NCBI GenBank assembly: GCA_944323135.1
Contig: CALURI010000019.1
Coordinates: 1-36,270, forward strand
Source of the DNA: Candidatus Gastranaerophilales bacterium
GTDB taxonomy: Bacteria > Cyanobacteriota > Vampirovibrionia > Gastranaerophilales > Gastranaerophilaceae
DNA length: 36,270 nucleotides
Direction: 5' to 3'
Shown piece by piece: positions 22,188 to 31,525 of the stretch (positions are counted from its first letter, which is position 1; every line of letters begins with the position of its first letter). A program made the translations under genes and the position numbers. A model generated the notes under the pieces. It had not been told where the DNA came from and ran no database searches. It saw nothing but the letters and a program-made list of their open reading frames with translations.

Positions 22188-25100
22188 ATGGCGCTGACTG
22201 TAGATGAAATTGCAGAAATCCTCAACACAATGCGTGTTGAAAATGAACACAATGTTGAAAATTTTGAAAAAGTTTTAACCGGTATAAATAATAAACTTGA
22301 ATTAATGGCTGATGATAATGAGGCCACTGATTTAATTAAGCTTTATCTTTCGGAACTGAAAAAGATTGTTGAAGATAAATATACTGATGCAAATGAAAGA
22401 TTCTCAGGAATAGAAAATTATCTTAAAAATATTGTTTCTTCTCAAAATGAAGGTGCTAAAACAGCAGAATTAAATGATTTATCTAAGGTTTTGAGCGCAA
22501 GTTTTAATGCTTTATCAAGTGAATTTTCACATCAGGCAAGTGCTTTAAACGATCTGGATTCCAAATTAGAAATTATTAGAACAAGTTCATTTAATAAAGA
22601 TGAGCTTGCCGGATTGTTAAACAATTTTGCATCTGATATATCAGAAATGAACGATGATTTTGGAAAATCATTCGGAAAAATTCAAGATTCTCTTGCTGAT
22701 ACAATTGAAAAAATAAATAATTTAGATTTTTCTGCTCAGATAAATTCTCTTGAAGGGAAAATATCATCTCTTGCCCAAAATATTGATTCTGTACCGGCAA
22801 AAATTTCTTTTGCAACTGTGGAAGATAAGATTTCATATTTCCAAAATATTATAGATTCTTTGAGAGGCGTTATATCAGATATCCCTTCTTTAAGTGCAGA
22901 AGCTGTTGCAAAGAAGTTTTCAGATTTAGAAGATAATTTTAAAAATATTGTTTCAGAAGCAGACTTTACTGCATTCAAATCTGATTTGGCAGATTTTGTG
23001 CAAAAAATTATTGATAATTCAAGCGCTCTGAATTCAGAACTATCATATTCCGCTGAAAAAATTGAAAATATTTTATCAACTATAAATTCAATGGATTATA
23101 CGCAGGATTTTGATCGTATTTCAAGAGAAATGGCGGAATTAGAATCTGCTGTTAATGAAAATATTGCAGAGGTTGAAAAAAACATAAATACTTCAATTTC
23201 AGATGTATCTGAAGATATATTGAAAAAACTTGATAATTTTGAAACTTCTTTATCATCAATTGTATCTGATTCTGATTTTGCAGGATTTAAAAATGATTTG
23301 GCGGATTTTGTACAAAAAATTATCGATAATTCAAGTGCTTTAAATTCAGAACTGTCATATTCTGCCGAAAGAATTGAAAATATTTTAACAACTGTTAAAG
23401 CTCTTGATTTCAGGGATGATTTCGCAGGGATAGAAAGCCGTATTAATGATTTGAAGGAAACTTTTGATGAAGGTTCAAAAGTAAATTATACAAATTTGTC
23501 GGAACAGATAAATACAATAAAAACGTTAATAGATAACGGCTTTTCCGGCGTCGATACGTCAAGAGAGACTGTTTATAATGATTTGAAAAACCGTATAAAT
23601 GATATTGTATCTAATTTACAAACAGTCATAAATTCTAATCCCCAAAAATCTATTGATGAACTTTCATCTGTGGTATTGAATTTATCAGAAAATGCTGCAG
23701 AATTGAGAAAAAATATCAGCACTGATATTCAAGGAGATTACGGGGATGTTAAATCAAGTATAAATGCTGTCGCTTTAGCTTTACAAAATGTTAAAGAAGA
23801 TATAATTACAAAAAATACAGATTATTATAATTTATCTTCTGAAAATGCTTCTTTATTACAAGAAAAAATTGATGAACAACTCAGGGTTTTAGGTGACATT
23901 AAAAACTTAATTAATGAAGGTAATAAGTTTGATTTTTCAGAGGTTACATCTTCAATTGATAATATAAATAATGAAATTTCTTTGATAATTTCAGATTTGA
24001 AAGAAGATTCTTCTTCAAATTATGAAGCTGTTAAATCGTATATAGAGGAACTATCTTCCGCTATAACTTCTACCCGTGAAGAATTTTTGAATGTCGCCGG
24101 TCAAAATTCAAATCTGTTGAGTGCAAAACTTGATACTGTTGTGTCAAATGTTGCGGATTTCAGAGAAGAATTTAAACAGGCTATATCAAGTGATGTAGGT
24201 AATTTTTCTTTAATTTCTGATGATATAAACGGGATATCTGAAAAAATTGAAAAGTTACAAAGCAATTTTGTTGAAAATTCCGCAGAAAATTTCAATTCCG
24301 TTAAATTTTTATTAGAAGAAATGGCGGAAAAGTTATTTGAAGATATCGAATATCAAAAGAAAATGTTTTCTGATGTTTCGCAAAACGAAGAACAAAAACG
24401 TCTTGAATCAGTCCAAAAATTGACTGAAGATATTCAAAATCTGGAAACTATTTTAACAACAAATAACGAATCTTTTAAATCAGTTATAGATGAAAATATA
24501 AAAAATATTAAAGAATATATTAAAGAGTTTAGAGAATCTTTATATACATCACAGCTTGAAGGTGAAAACAAATTTAATGTAAAACTTGAGGCTCTGGATG
24601 TATTAAATCATGGATTTGAAACATTTGTTACGGATTTGAATAGCCAAATTCAAAATGTCTTGGATGAAATAAAAACTCTCGATGCAACAAAGCAGAATAA
24701 TGAAATTCAAACAGAGTTAAATAATTTGAAAATTTTGTGTGAAGGTATTCTTACTTCTACAAATGATATGTTAAGCAGAAATGATGAACTGGCTTCTGTA
24801 ATATCATCTTTGATGGAAATTGTATTGAAGAAAGGTGATATAAATGAAATATCTTTCAAATTAGATGAATATTCTGACTTATTAGCTTCATTAAGAGAAT
24901 TTGCTGAAGAATCTTTTGCGAATAATTCTTCTGAAATAAATTCTTTATATGAAAGAGTTGTGACTTCTTTTGAAAATATTGTATCAAGAGAGGATTTTGC
25001 GGAATTTAAAAAAGATTTGTCTGAATTCCTCCAAAAGGTTACAGATAATTCAAATATTTTAAATGCGGATTTTCAAACTAACAAAGAAAAAATTGAGGAG

Positions 25101-28100
25101 GTTATCGGAAAGCTTTCTTCTATTGAACCTTTTGATTATTCCTATGATTTAGAACAAATTTCATCAAAAATTGATGATTTATCTATGATATTTTCAAGTT
25201 CATCTTCTGCAAATTATGAAGGTATCAGCAAAAAACTCGACGAAATAAAATCACAAATTGAAGAAAATAATAAAGATGAAAAAATTACCGGTAAACTTGA
25301 TGAAGTTTCAGAACTTGTAAATTCTGTAAAAGACATATTATCAGAATCTGTTGATACAAATTCGAAATCAATAAATGAGCAATTAGCTAAGTTTGAAGAT
25401 GAATTTTCAAGAGTTGTAACAACTGATGATTTTACAAATTTCCGTCTTGATTTCGGCGATTTTATTCAAAAAATATTAGATAATGCTGATGTTTTGCATT
25501 TGAATAGTGATGCTGCAAAAGAACAAATTAATACTGTTTTAGATAAATTAAATACATTGAATTTTTCTGCAGATTTTCAAAATATTGACAGCAGGTTGAA
25601 TGATATAAAATCCTCATTTGATAACAATTCAAAAATAAATTGTGAAAATATAATAAATGAGATTAGCATTTTACAAACCTGGTTAGATGATAATTTAGCT
25701 AAAAATTCAGATTTAGATAAAGAAAATTACGATAAACTTTATTTTTCATTAACAGAGCTTTCTGATAATGTTAATGTTTTATTGGATTTGTCATCTCATA
25801 AACAATTAGAAATCTTGGACAAAATTTCAGAAACAATTGGAAGTTTTGTTGTTGACATTAATGAAAATATTGATAATGGGGTTAAACTTAATTTAGAAGA
25901 ATTAAAAAGTTCTGTTTCTGATGCGGTTAGTCAAATAACAGAGGTAAAACAAGGATTTGAAGATAAAACTGACAATATAACTTTTAGTTTAACTTCAGGG
26001 TTTGATAATATAAAATTATCATTGGAAAATATATTAACAGCATTTAATGCATTAAATGATTATTTAAAAGACGGGTATGAAAAAAATACTTCTGATGTTT
26101 TAACAGGAATCGAAACTGCTTCTGAGAAAATTAATGAATTAAAAGAAGAAATTCATAAAGTCACAACAGATTATTCAGACAGAATTTTTACTGTTATGAA
26201 TGAAATATCTGATAAATTTGAAGGGTTATCAACAGGTGTAGCAGATAGTGTAAGCTCTCAGATGTTAGGTTTTAAAAATACTCTTTCCGCAATATCTGAT
26301 AATTTGCAGAGTATGTATGGAGAGTATTTTAAACATTTACAAGATGCAAGTGAAGCTCAAGTAACTGAGATAAACGGGATATCAGGCAGTATAAGTGAAC
26401 TTCGTTCTCATGTAGATGAAGCAATTCAAAGTTTGAAAGATTATGTAACTGAATTAAATGTAGCTGCAAAATCTTCAAAATCATTGAGTGACAGTAAATT
26501 TTCGGAAAAACTGATTAATCTCGAAGCAGCATTGGCTAATAATGCTGACGGATATGAAGAAAAAATAGTTTCTCTTCAGGAAAAATTATCTGAATTTGTA
26601 AGTGTTATTGAAAATAGTTCTTCTGTTGCTGAAGAAAAAATAGCTTCATCTATGAATGAAATTGATGGAATAAAAAGTGATCTCGCTTCTGTAGAGGAAC
26701 TTATTAATACTTTAAGATTATCTTCTGATGAAAAAAGTTCACAGATTATTGCATTACTTGACACTGGTATTGAAAATGTTACTGTTTCAGTAAATGAAAT
26801 TAGTAATAATGCAGTTCAGAATATTGATGCTTCAATAAGCAAAAATATTTCAGTATTGGAAGATAAGCTTACAATTCTTTTAAATTATGTAGAAAATTTA
26901 AAAGATACAAATTTGAAAGATTTAGGGTATGAGCTGAATGACAGATTATCAGAATTAAAACAAGAATTAGGTTTAATTAATACCGATATAACAGATGCTT
27001 TGCAAACAAAATTAGAAGACATAATAGGTGCAATTGAACCAGTAAAATCAGCTGTAGAAAGTTTTTCAGGCTATGATTTTGATAAACTCTTAGATGATGT
27101 AAAATCAGCTCTTGAAACTTCATTTATGAACTTTAGCGTTGATGTCAACGGTGAACTTTCTGCGCATTCAGAATCTGTATTGAGATTGGAACAAGCTTAT
27201 AAAGAAACATTTAACAAGATTTCTGTAATAGAGGATTGTGTATCGGAGGATATTCAAAACAGTATTGAACTTTTGAATGTTACGATAGAAACTAATACCC
27301 GTAATTTAAGATGCGGTTTGGAAGAAAAACTTGATGAATATATTAATGACCTAAAAACTCATCTTGATATAGTAATAAATGATACAAAAACTTTAGATTC
27401 GATAGATAATCTTAAAGATGAACTTTCTGTAAAATTAGATGCTGTAATTTCAGAACAAGAGAATTTGGCTCAACAAAATAATGTTATAACAGCGGGTATA
27501 AATACTCTTGGTGATAGTTTGAAAAATTATGTTCAATCTGCTTGTGAAAATACAATAGACAAATATAGCCCTGTACAGAATAAAGAATCTATGGATGCTT
27601 TGCATCAAAAGTTAGATACTCTTGTTGCAACAACCCGTGAGGATGAAATTTTAAATTCATTATTCGAGCTTGAACAGAAAGCGGATTCTATCGGATTGGA
27701 TTTATCTGAATCAATAAATTCTATTAAAGAAAAAATCGATGTAATAGAAAAAGACAATTCATTAATACTTGCATTTCATGAGCTTGTTGCTAAAGTGGAA
27801 TCATTTACTGATGATAATACTTTGAATATAGCATTAAAAGCATTATCAGAAAAAATTGATATTATTGCATCTGATAGTGCAATGGACGAACTTCACGACA
27901 AATTTGATGAGTTTTCTTCAAAATTAGAATCATATACAGATGACAGTTCAATAGATACAGCGTTAAAATCGTTATCTGAAAAAATCGATGTGATTGCATC
28001 TGATAGTACAATGGAAGAACTCCATGATAAATTTGATGAATTTTCTTCAAAATTAGAATTATATACAGATAGCAGTTCAATAGATACAGCGTTAAAAACG

Positions 28101-29348
28101 TTATCAGAAAAAATTGATGTGATTGCATCTGATACTACAGTAGAAGAACTTTATGAAAGATTTGACGAATTTTCATCAGAAGAAGATAAGCTGGCAGAAA
28201 TGTTATCTACTTTACATGAAAAAGTTGATGCAATTGCTTTTGATGGTTCTGATTTTGATATAGAAGAAGAAATTGATGATATAAAATCTCTTATTTTTGA
28301 ACAAAGAAAATATTTTGAGGCATCATCAGATGAAAAAGCAGCAGCAATAGATAAATATTTGCGCGATGTTTTACTGAAGCTTGATAATGTTGATTTGGAA
28401 AAGAATTCGGAAGATATAAAAGATTCAATCATTAATACGCTTGTTTCGCTTTTTGAACAAATTTCTTTTGTTGAAGAATCCGAAGATATAAAAGATTTTG
28501 TGGAAGAAAAAACTGATGCAATCAATCAAAATCTTATAGAAGTTCAAAACCAATTAAAGCAGATTACAAAACCAAGTGATGATTCCGGATATTCATACAC
28601 TTTGCAGGATGTAGAAAGTGATATCGCGAAATTACGTCTGGCAATAAATAATATGTCAGATAATAGTTTTGAAAGTATATCGGATAATATTAAAAAAATT
28701 GTAAGTTCGGTAGAGGGACTTGAATCTACTTTGACTCAAGATCAAATTGTTGATTTAAAAAGTGATATTGAAAAGTTAAATGAAGATATTTTAAGTATCA
28801 GCTCCCGAACAAATAAACTTTTGCTCACTTCAGATGAATCTTATAAAGCATTAAATGACGGTTTAAATAACTTTAGCAGTCTTGTTTATAAGCTGGAAGA
28901 CAGAATAAATTATCTGGATAATTCAGAGGTGAGCGAAAGGCTTGAAAGGAAAATTGATAATATTCAATCAATGGCAGTTGCGTCTGCAAATGCTGACAAA
29001 GTTTTCCATCAAGTAATGATGTATTTGGGAGAATGGATAGATTCCACAACCGAAAATATTTCAAGTATAACTGATAAAACTTCTGAAATTTCAAGAATAA
29101 AAGAAAATATAGAAGAATTAAAAGAAATAATTCCTGAAAAATCATTGATATTAGAAGAAATTGAAAATAAGTTTGAGGAGCAGGAATTACGTATTGACAG
29201 ATTAGAGATGAAATTAGAGAAAATTTTATCGACACTTGAAGAAAAAGATAATATGATGTTAAATAGAAAAGTGGATAAAATTGAAAAAATGTTATCCAGA
29301 CTTGGTACAAATATAGAAAAACTGGCATCATATGTTGATGAAGAATAA
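22188..29348 (+). CDS. giant coiled-coil repeat protein
   Basis: 2386 residues from the ATG at 22188; an upstream in-frame start at 22107 is rejected because its codons run through the AT-rich promoter region. It begins MALTVDEIAEILNTMRVENE and has no signal peptide or membrane segment. It is acidic, Ser/Asn/Asp-rich, with very few Cys and long amphipathic helices with heptad-like hydrophobic spacing throughout. A module of about 60 residues, (D)DFxxFKxDLxxFxQKIxDNSxxLNxxx...EKIExIL, occurs at least four times, starting near 22962, 23274, 24993 and 25428. Three 43-residue tandem repeats lie at 27801-28187. The C-terminus (about 2330-2386) is a more regular coiled coil ending in EKMLSRLGTNIEKLASYVDE. 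A cytoplasmic filament or scaffold, or a non-Sec exported rod, are possible; I cannot name a family. It overlaps glcD by 17 bases. Confidence 0.85.
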   Translation: MALTVDEIAEILNTMRVENEHNVENFEKVLTGINNKLELMADDNEATDLIKLYLSELKKIVEDKYTDANERFSGIENYLKNIVSSQNEGAKTAELNDLSKVLSASFNALSSEFSHQASALNDLDSKLEIIRTSSFNKDELAGLLNNFASDISEMNDDFGKSFGKIQDSLADTIEKINNLDFSAQINSLEGKISSLAQNIDSVPAKISFATVEDKISYFQNIIDSLRGVISDIPSLSAEAVAKKFSDLEDNFKNIVSEADFTAFKSDLADFVQKIIDNSSALNSELSYSAEKIENILSTINSMDYTQDFDRISREMAELESAVNENIAEVEKNINTSISDVSEDILKKLDNFETSLSSIVSDSDFAGFKNDLADFVQKIIDNSSALNSELSYSAERIENILTTVKALDFRDDFAGIESRINDLKETFDEGSKVNYTNLSEQINTIKTLIDNGFSGVDTSRETVYNDLKNRINDIVSNLQTVINSNPQKSIDELSSVVLNLSENAAELRKNISTDIQGDYGDVKSSINAVALALQNVKEDIITKNTDYYNLSSENASLLQEKIDEQLRVLGDIKNLINEGNKFDFSEVTSSIDNINNEISLIISDLKEDSSSNYEAVKSYIEELSSAITSTREEFLNVAGQNSNLLSAKLDTVVSNVADFREEFKQAISSDVGNFSLISDDINGISEKIEKLQSNFVENSAENFNSVKFLLEEMAEKLFEDIEYQKKMFSDVSQNEEQKRLESVQKLTEDIQNLETILTTNNESFKSVIDENIKNIKEYIKEFRESLYTSQLEGENKFNVKLEALDVLNHGFETFVTDLNSQIQNVLDEIKTLDATKQNNEIQTELNNLKILCEGILTSTNDMLSRNDELASVISSLMEIVLKKGDINEISFKLDEYSDLLASLREFAEESFANNSSEINSLYERVVTSFENIVSREDFAEFKKDLSEFLQKVTDNSNILNADFQTNKEKIEEVIGKLSSIEPFDYSYDLEQISSKIDDLSMIFSSSSSANYEGISKKLDEIKSQIEENNKDEKITGKLDEVSELVNSVKDILSESVDTNSKSINEQLAKFEDEFSRVVTTDDFTNFRLDFGDFIQKILDNADVLHLNSDAAKEQINTVLDKLNTLNFSADFQNIDSRLNDIKSSFDNNSKINCENIINEISILQTWLDDNLAKNSDLDKENYDKLYFSLTELSDNVNVLLDLSSHKQLEILDKISETIGSFVVDINENIDNGVKLNLEELKSSVSDAVSQITEVKQGFEDKTDNITFSLTSGFDNIKLSLENILTAFNALNDYLKDGYEKNTSDVLTGIETASEKINELKEEIHKVTTDYSDRIFTVMNEISDKFEGLSTGVADSVSSQMLGFKNTLSAISDNLQSMYGEYFKHLQDASEAQVTEINGISGSISELRSHVDEAIQSLKDYVTELNVAAKSSKSLSDSKFSEKLINLEAALANNADGYEEKIVSLQEKLSEFVSVIENSSSVAEEKIASSMNEIDGIKSDLASVEELINTLRLSSDEKSSQIIALLDTGIENVTVSVNEISNNAVQNIDASISKNISVLEDKLTILLNYVENLKDTNLKDLGYELNDRLSELKQELGLINTDITDALQTKLEDIIGAIEPVKSAVESFSGYDFDKLLDDVKSALETSFMNFSVDVNGELSAHSESVLRLEQAYKETFNKISVIEDCVSEDIQNSIELLNVTIETNTRNLRCGLEEKLDEYINDLKTHLDIVINDTKTLDSIDNLKDELSVKLDAVISEQENLAQQNNVITAGINTLGDSLKNYVQSACENTIDKYSPVQNKESMDALHQKLDTLVATTREDEILNSLFELEQKADSIGLDLSESINSIKEKIDVIEKDNSLILAFHELVAKVESFTDDNTLNIALKALSEKIDIIASDSAMDELHDKFDEFSSKLESYTDDSSIDTALKSLSEKIDVIASDSTMEELHDKFDEFSSKLELYTDSSSIDTALKTLSEKIDVIASDTTVEELYERFDEFSSEEDKLAEMLSTLHEKVDAIAFDGSDFDIEEEIDDIKSLIFEQRKYFEASSDEKAAAIDKYLRDVLLKLDNVDLEKNSEDIKDSIINTLVSLFEQISFVEESEDIKDFVEEKTDAINQNLIEVQNQLKQITKPSDDSGYSYTLQDVESDIAKLRLAINNMSDNSFESISDNIKKIVSSVEGLESTLTQDQIVDLKSDIEKLNEDILSISSRTNKLLLTSDESYKALNDGLNNFSSLVYKLEDRINYLDNSEVSERLERKIDNIQSMAVASANADKVFHQVMMYLGEWIDSTTENISSITDKTSEISRIKENIEELKEIIPEKSLILEEIENKFEEQELRIDRLEMKLEKILSTLEEKDNMMLNRKVDKIEKMLSRLGTNIEKLASYVDEE
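22962..23370 (+). repeat. two 104-codon-spaced copies of the coiled-coil module
   Basis: The module beginning DFTAFKSDLADFVQKIIDNS (22962) returns at 23274. Over about 90 bases the copies differ at ten sites, nine of them synonymous and one Lys/Arg. The protein sequence is therefore held under selection after duplication. Confidence 0.8.
27801..28187 (+). repeat. three tandem 129-bp repeats inside the giant gene
   Basis: Units at 27801-27929, 27930-28058 and 28059-28187 each encode 43 residues of the pattern YTDDSSIDTALKSLSEKIDV then IASDSTMEELHDKFDEFSSK then LE. Units 2 and 3 are closest; unit 1 is more diverged and unit 3 drifts at its end. In-frame and head to tail, they look like recent expansion of a 43-residue helical pair. 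Confidence 0.88.
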
Positions 29349-30717
29349 GCTGATTTCTGATTTAAAAAAGAATATTCCGTCTTCCAATGTTTTAGATACA
29401 TTGGAAGAACGATATGCTTATTCTCAAGATGCAACAAATATAAGAACAATAAAGAAATTACCAGATGCTGTTGTATTTGTGGAAAATATTGAGCAGGTTC
29501 AAAAGGTTGTAAAACTTGCAAATAAATATAAAATCCCCATAATTTGCAGAGGAGCCGGTACAAATGTTGTTGGAGCATGTGTTGTAGAGCATGGCGGTAT
29601 AATTTTGAATTTTTCTAAAATGAATAAAATTATATCGATTAGTAAAGAAAATATGACAGCTGTTGTTGAACCCGGAGTTGTATTAGGAGATTTGCAGCGA
29701 GAAGTTGAAAAATTAGGTTTGTTTTATCCGCCGGATCCTTCTAATCTGGCTGTTTCTACAATCGGCGGTAGTATTGCCCAGTCATCAGGCGGTGCGAAAT
29801 CTTTTAAATACGGAACAACAAAAGATTACGTTATCGATTTAAAAGTTGTTATGGCAAACGGCGAAATTTTAAGAACTGGAGCAAAAACTATAAAAAATGC
29901 AACGGGGTATAACCTTAATACTTTATTTGTGGGTTCGGAAGGTACTTTAGGAATTGTTGTAGAAGCGGTTGTAAAATTAATCCCTAAACCTCAGTGTAAA
30001 AAAGTTTTAATGGCATATTTTGATAGTGTAAAAGATTCTGTTATAGCTGTAAATTCTTTGATAGAGCAAAGAATCTTTCCTGCAACAATTGATTTCATGG
30101 ATAAAAATGCAATACAGACAGTTGAAAGATTTTATCCTGCAAATTTGTTAACCGATAAGGAAGCAGCTCTGGTTATAGAAATTGACGGTTTTGAATGTTC
30201 TATTCAGTATCAGGAAGATATAATAATTAATATTTTAAATAATTGTCATGCAAGTGCAATCCGTTCATCTCACAATGAAGGAGAATATAACGCTATATGG
30301 ACGGCAAGGCGTGCTTCAATGGGAGCATGTGCAAAATTGAAACCTAATGTAACAACGGATGATGTTATTGTCCCGAGAGAAAATTTAGAAGCACTTGTTT
30401 TAGGAATTAGAGATATTTGTAATAAATATAATCTTGATGTTTGCATGGTCGGGCATGTCGGAGATGGAAGTGTTCATCCTCAAATTCCTATAGACTATAA
30501 CAATGAAGATGAATACAAACGTTATAAACTTGCAAAAGGTGAAATTTATAATCTTACAGCAAGTCTTGATGGAATTTTATCAGGAGAGCATGGTGTAGGA
30601 AGTGAAAAAAGGGATCATATAAATAAGGTTATAAATTCTGTTGCGCTTGATTATATGCGCCGGATTAAAAAGACTTTTGACCCTAATAATATTTTGAACC
30701 CTTATAAAATATTTTAA
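29332..30717 (+). CDS. glcD: GlcD-type FAD-linked 2-hydroxyacid oxidase
   Basis: 461 residues (459 if the second ATG at 29338 is used). The FAD-binding PCMH domain has ICRGAGTNVVGACVVEHGGI, VVEPGVVLGDLQ and PPDPSNLAVSTIGGSIAQSSGG. The C-terminal oxidase domain has GHVGDGSVHPQIPID, GEHGVGSEKR and the terminal DPNNILNPYKIF. It oxidises glycolate or D-lactate type 2-hydroxyacids to 2-oxoacids. The usual partner subunits GlcE and GlcF are not in the window, so it may pair with another electron acceptor or be a single-subunit D-lactate dehydrogenase. It overlaps the giant coiled-coil gene by 17 bases and is followed after 13 bases by a metallopeptidase-like gene, so all three are probably one transcript. 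Confidence 0.92.
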   Translation: MLMKNKLISDLKKNIPSSNVLDTLEERYAYSQDATNIRTIKKLPDAVVFVENIEQVQKVVKLANKYKIPIICRGAGTNVVGACVVEHGGIILNFSKMNKIISISKENMTAVVEPGVVLGDLQREVEKLGLFYPPDPSNLAVSTIGGSIAQSSGGAKSFKYGTTKDYVIDLKVVMANGEILRTGAKTIKNATGYNLNTLFVGSEGTLGIVVEAVVKLIPKPQCKKVLMAYFDSVKDSVIAVNSLIEQRIFPATIDFMDKNAIQTVERFYPANLLTDKEAALVIEIDGFECSIQYQEDIIINILNNCHASAIRSSHNEGEYNAIWTARRASMGACAKLKPNVTTDDVIVPRENLEALVLGIRDICNKYNLDVCMVGHVGDGSVHPQIPIDYNNEDEYKRYKLAKGEIYNLTASLDGILSGEHGVGSEKRDHINKVINSVALDYMRRIKKTFDPNNILNPYKIF

Positions 30718-30730
30718 AAATTTATTATAT

Positions 30731-31525
30731 ATGGATAAAAAAGAACTTATAAAATACTTAAAATCTTTAGGATTGACTGTGCATACCGGTACAAAAGCCC
30801 GTGGACATCAAGGTTTTTATATAAAAGGCAGAATTGATATTTCAAAAAATGTTCCGGAAAACAAAGTCGTTCAAACTTTATTGCATGAATTTGCTCATCA
30901 TATCCATTCAGAATTAGAGCCTGATATGAATAAAACAGGCGGAACTTTAAGCATGCTTTTTAAAACTGATAGTGATATTTTTTTTAATGAGCTTGTTAAA
31001 GTCACAAATTTTGTTGATGAAAACTCTTTATTTGTGCGACTTTATGAACATAAAGACAGAGTAAAATCAAAAATTCTTGAATATGAGAATATCATAAAAA
31101 TTTATTATCCAAAATTTCAGCGTTCTAAAAAATTTAAAGAATTTGATAAATATATAAAAAAGTCTGATGCAAGATATCTTTTAAAGTATGACAGGGTAAA
31201 ATTAATAAAAGGTGGATTTTTCAGAAAAACTGTAAAATTATATACAATAGACAATTTGGAGCATGACTTTAATGATATGCCCAAAGCTTTTTCTGCCTAT
31301 ATAAGATTAAAATCTTGTCAGAAAAAACAGTCAAAAATATCATCAAGAATAAACAGATATAAAAAATATTACGAAAAGCCGGCAGAACTTTTTGCAAGAT
31401 TAGTTGAAGGACTTTATCTTGACAGAGAATGGGTTGAAGCTATTGCACCTAATGTAACAAAAAGATTTTATGAATTGTTGAACAACGGTTATTACAAGGA
31501 GCTTGTAATTCTTAAAAAAGTTTAA
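30731..31525 (+). CDS. HEXXH zinc metallopeptidase-like protein
   Basis: 264 residues. The zinc site is His52-Glu-Phe-Ala-His56 in TLLHEFAHHIHSE, and Glu219 in YEKPAELFARLVEGLYL is a likely third ligand, a layout shared with gluzincin/ImmA-like proteins. It is basic and soluble, with no signal peptide, so it should be cytoplasmic. The 60-residue segment before the third ligand is Lys-rich. I do not recognise a specific family or a substrate. It follows glcD after 13 bases without a visible ribosome binding site. It ends in a stop codon shared with the convergent manC. Confidence 0.72.
   Translation: MDKKELIKYLKSLGLTVHTGTKARGHQGFYIKGRIDISKNVPENKVVQTLLHEFAHHIHSELEPDMNKTGGTLSMLFKTDSDIFFNELVKVTNFVDENSLFVRLYEHKDRVKSKILEYENIIKIYYPKFQRSKKFKEFDKYIKKSDARYLLKYDRVKLIKGGFFRKTVKLYTIDNLEHDFNDMPKAFSAYIRLKSCQKKQSKISSRINRYKKYYEKPAELFARLVEGLYLDREWVEAIAPNVTKRFYELLNNGYYKELVILKKV

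Noticed and set aside
27801-28187. CRISPR-like repeat array
   Set aside because: The repeats are 129 bp, head to tail without spacers, and keep one reading frame inside a protein gene.
29009-29578. 189-codon minus-strand ORF, and the similar one at 28873-29331
   Set aside because: Both lie antisense to the 3' end of the giant coiled-coil gene and glcD; the Leu/Phe/Ser-rich readings are what antisense of AT-rich helical genes gives.
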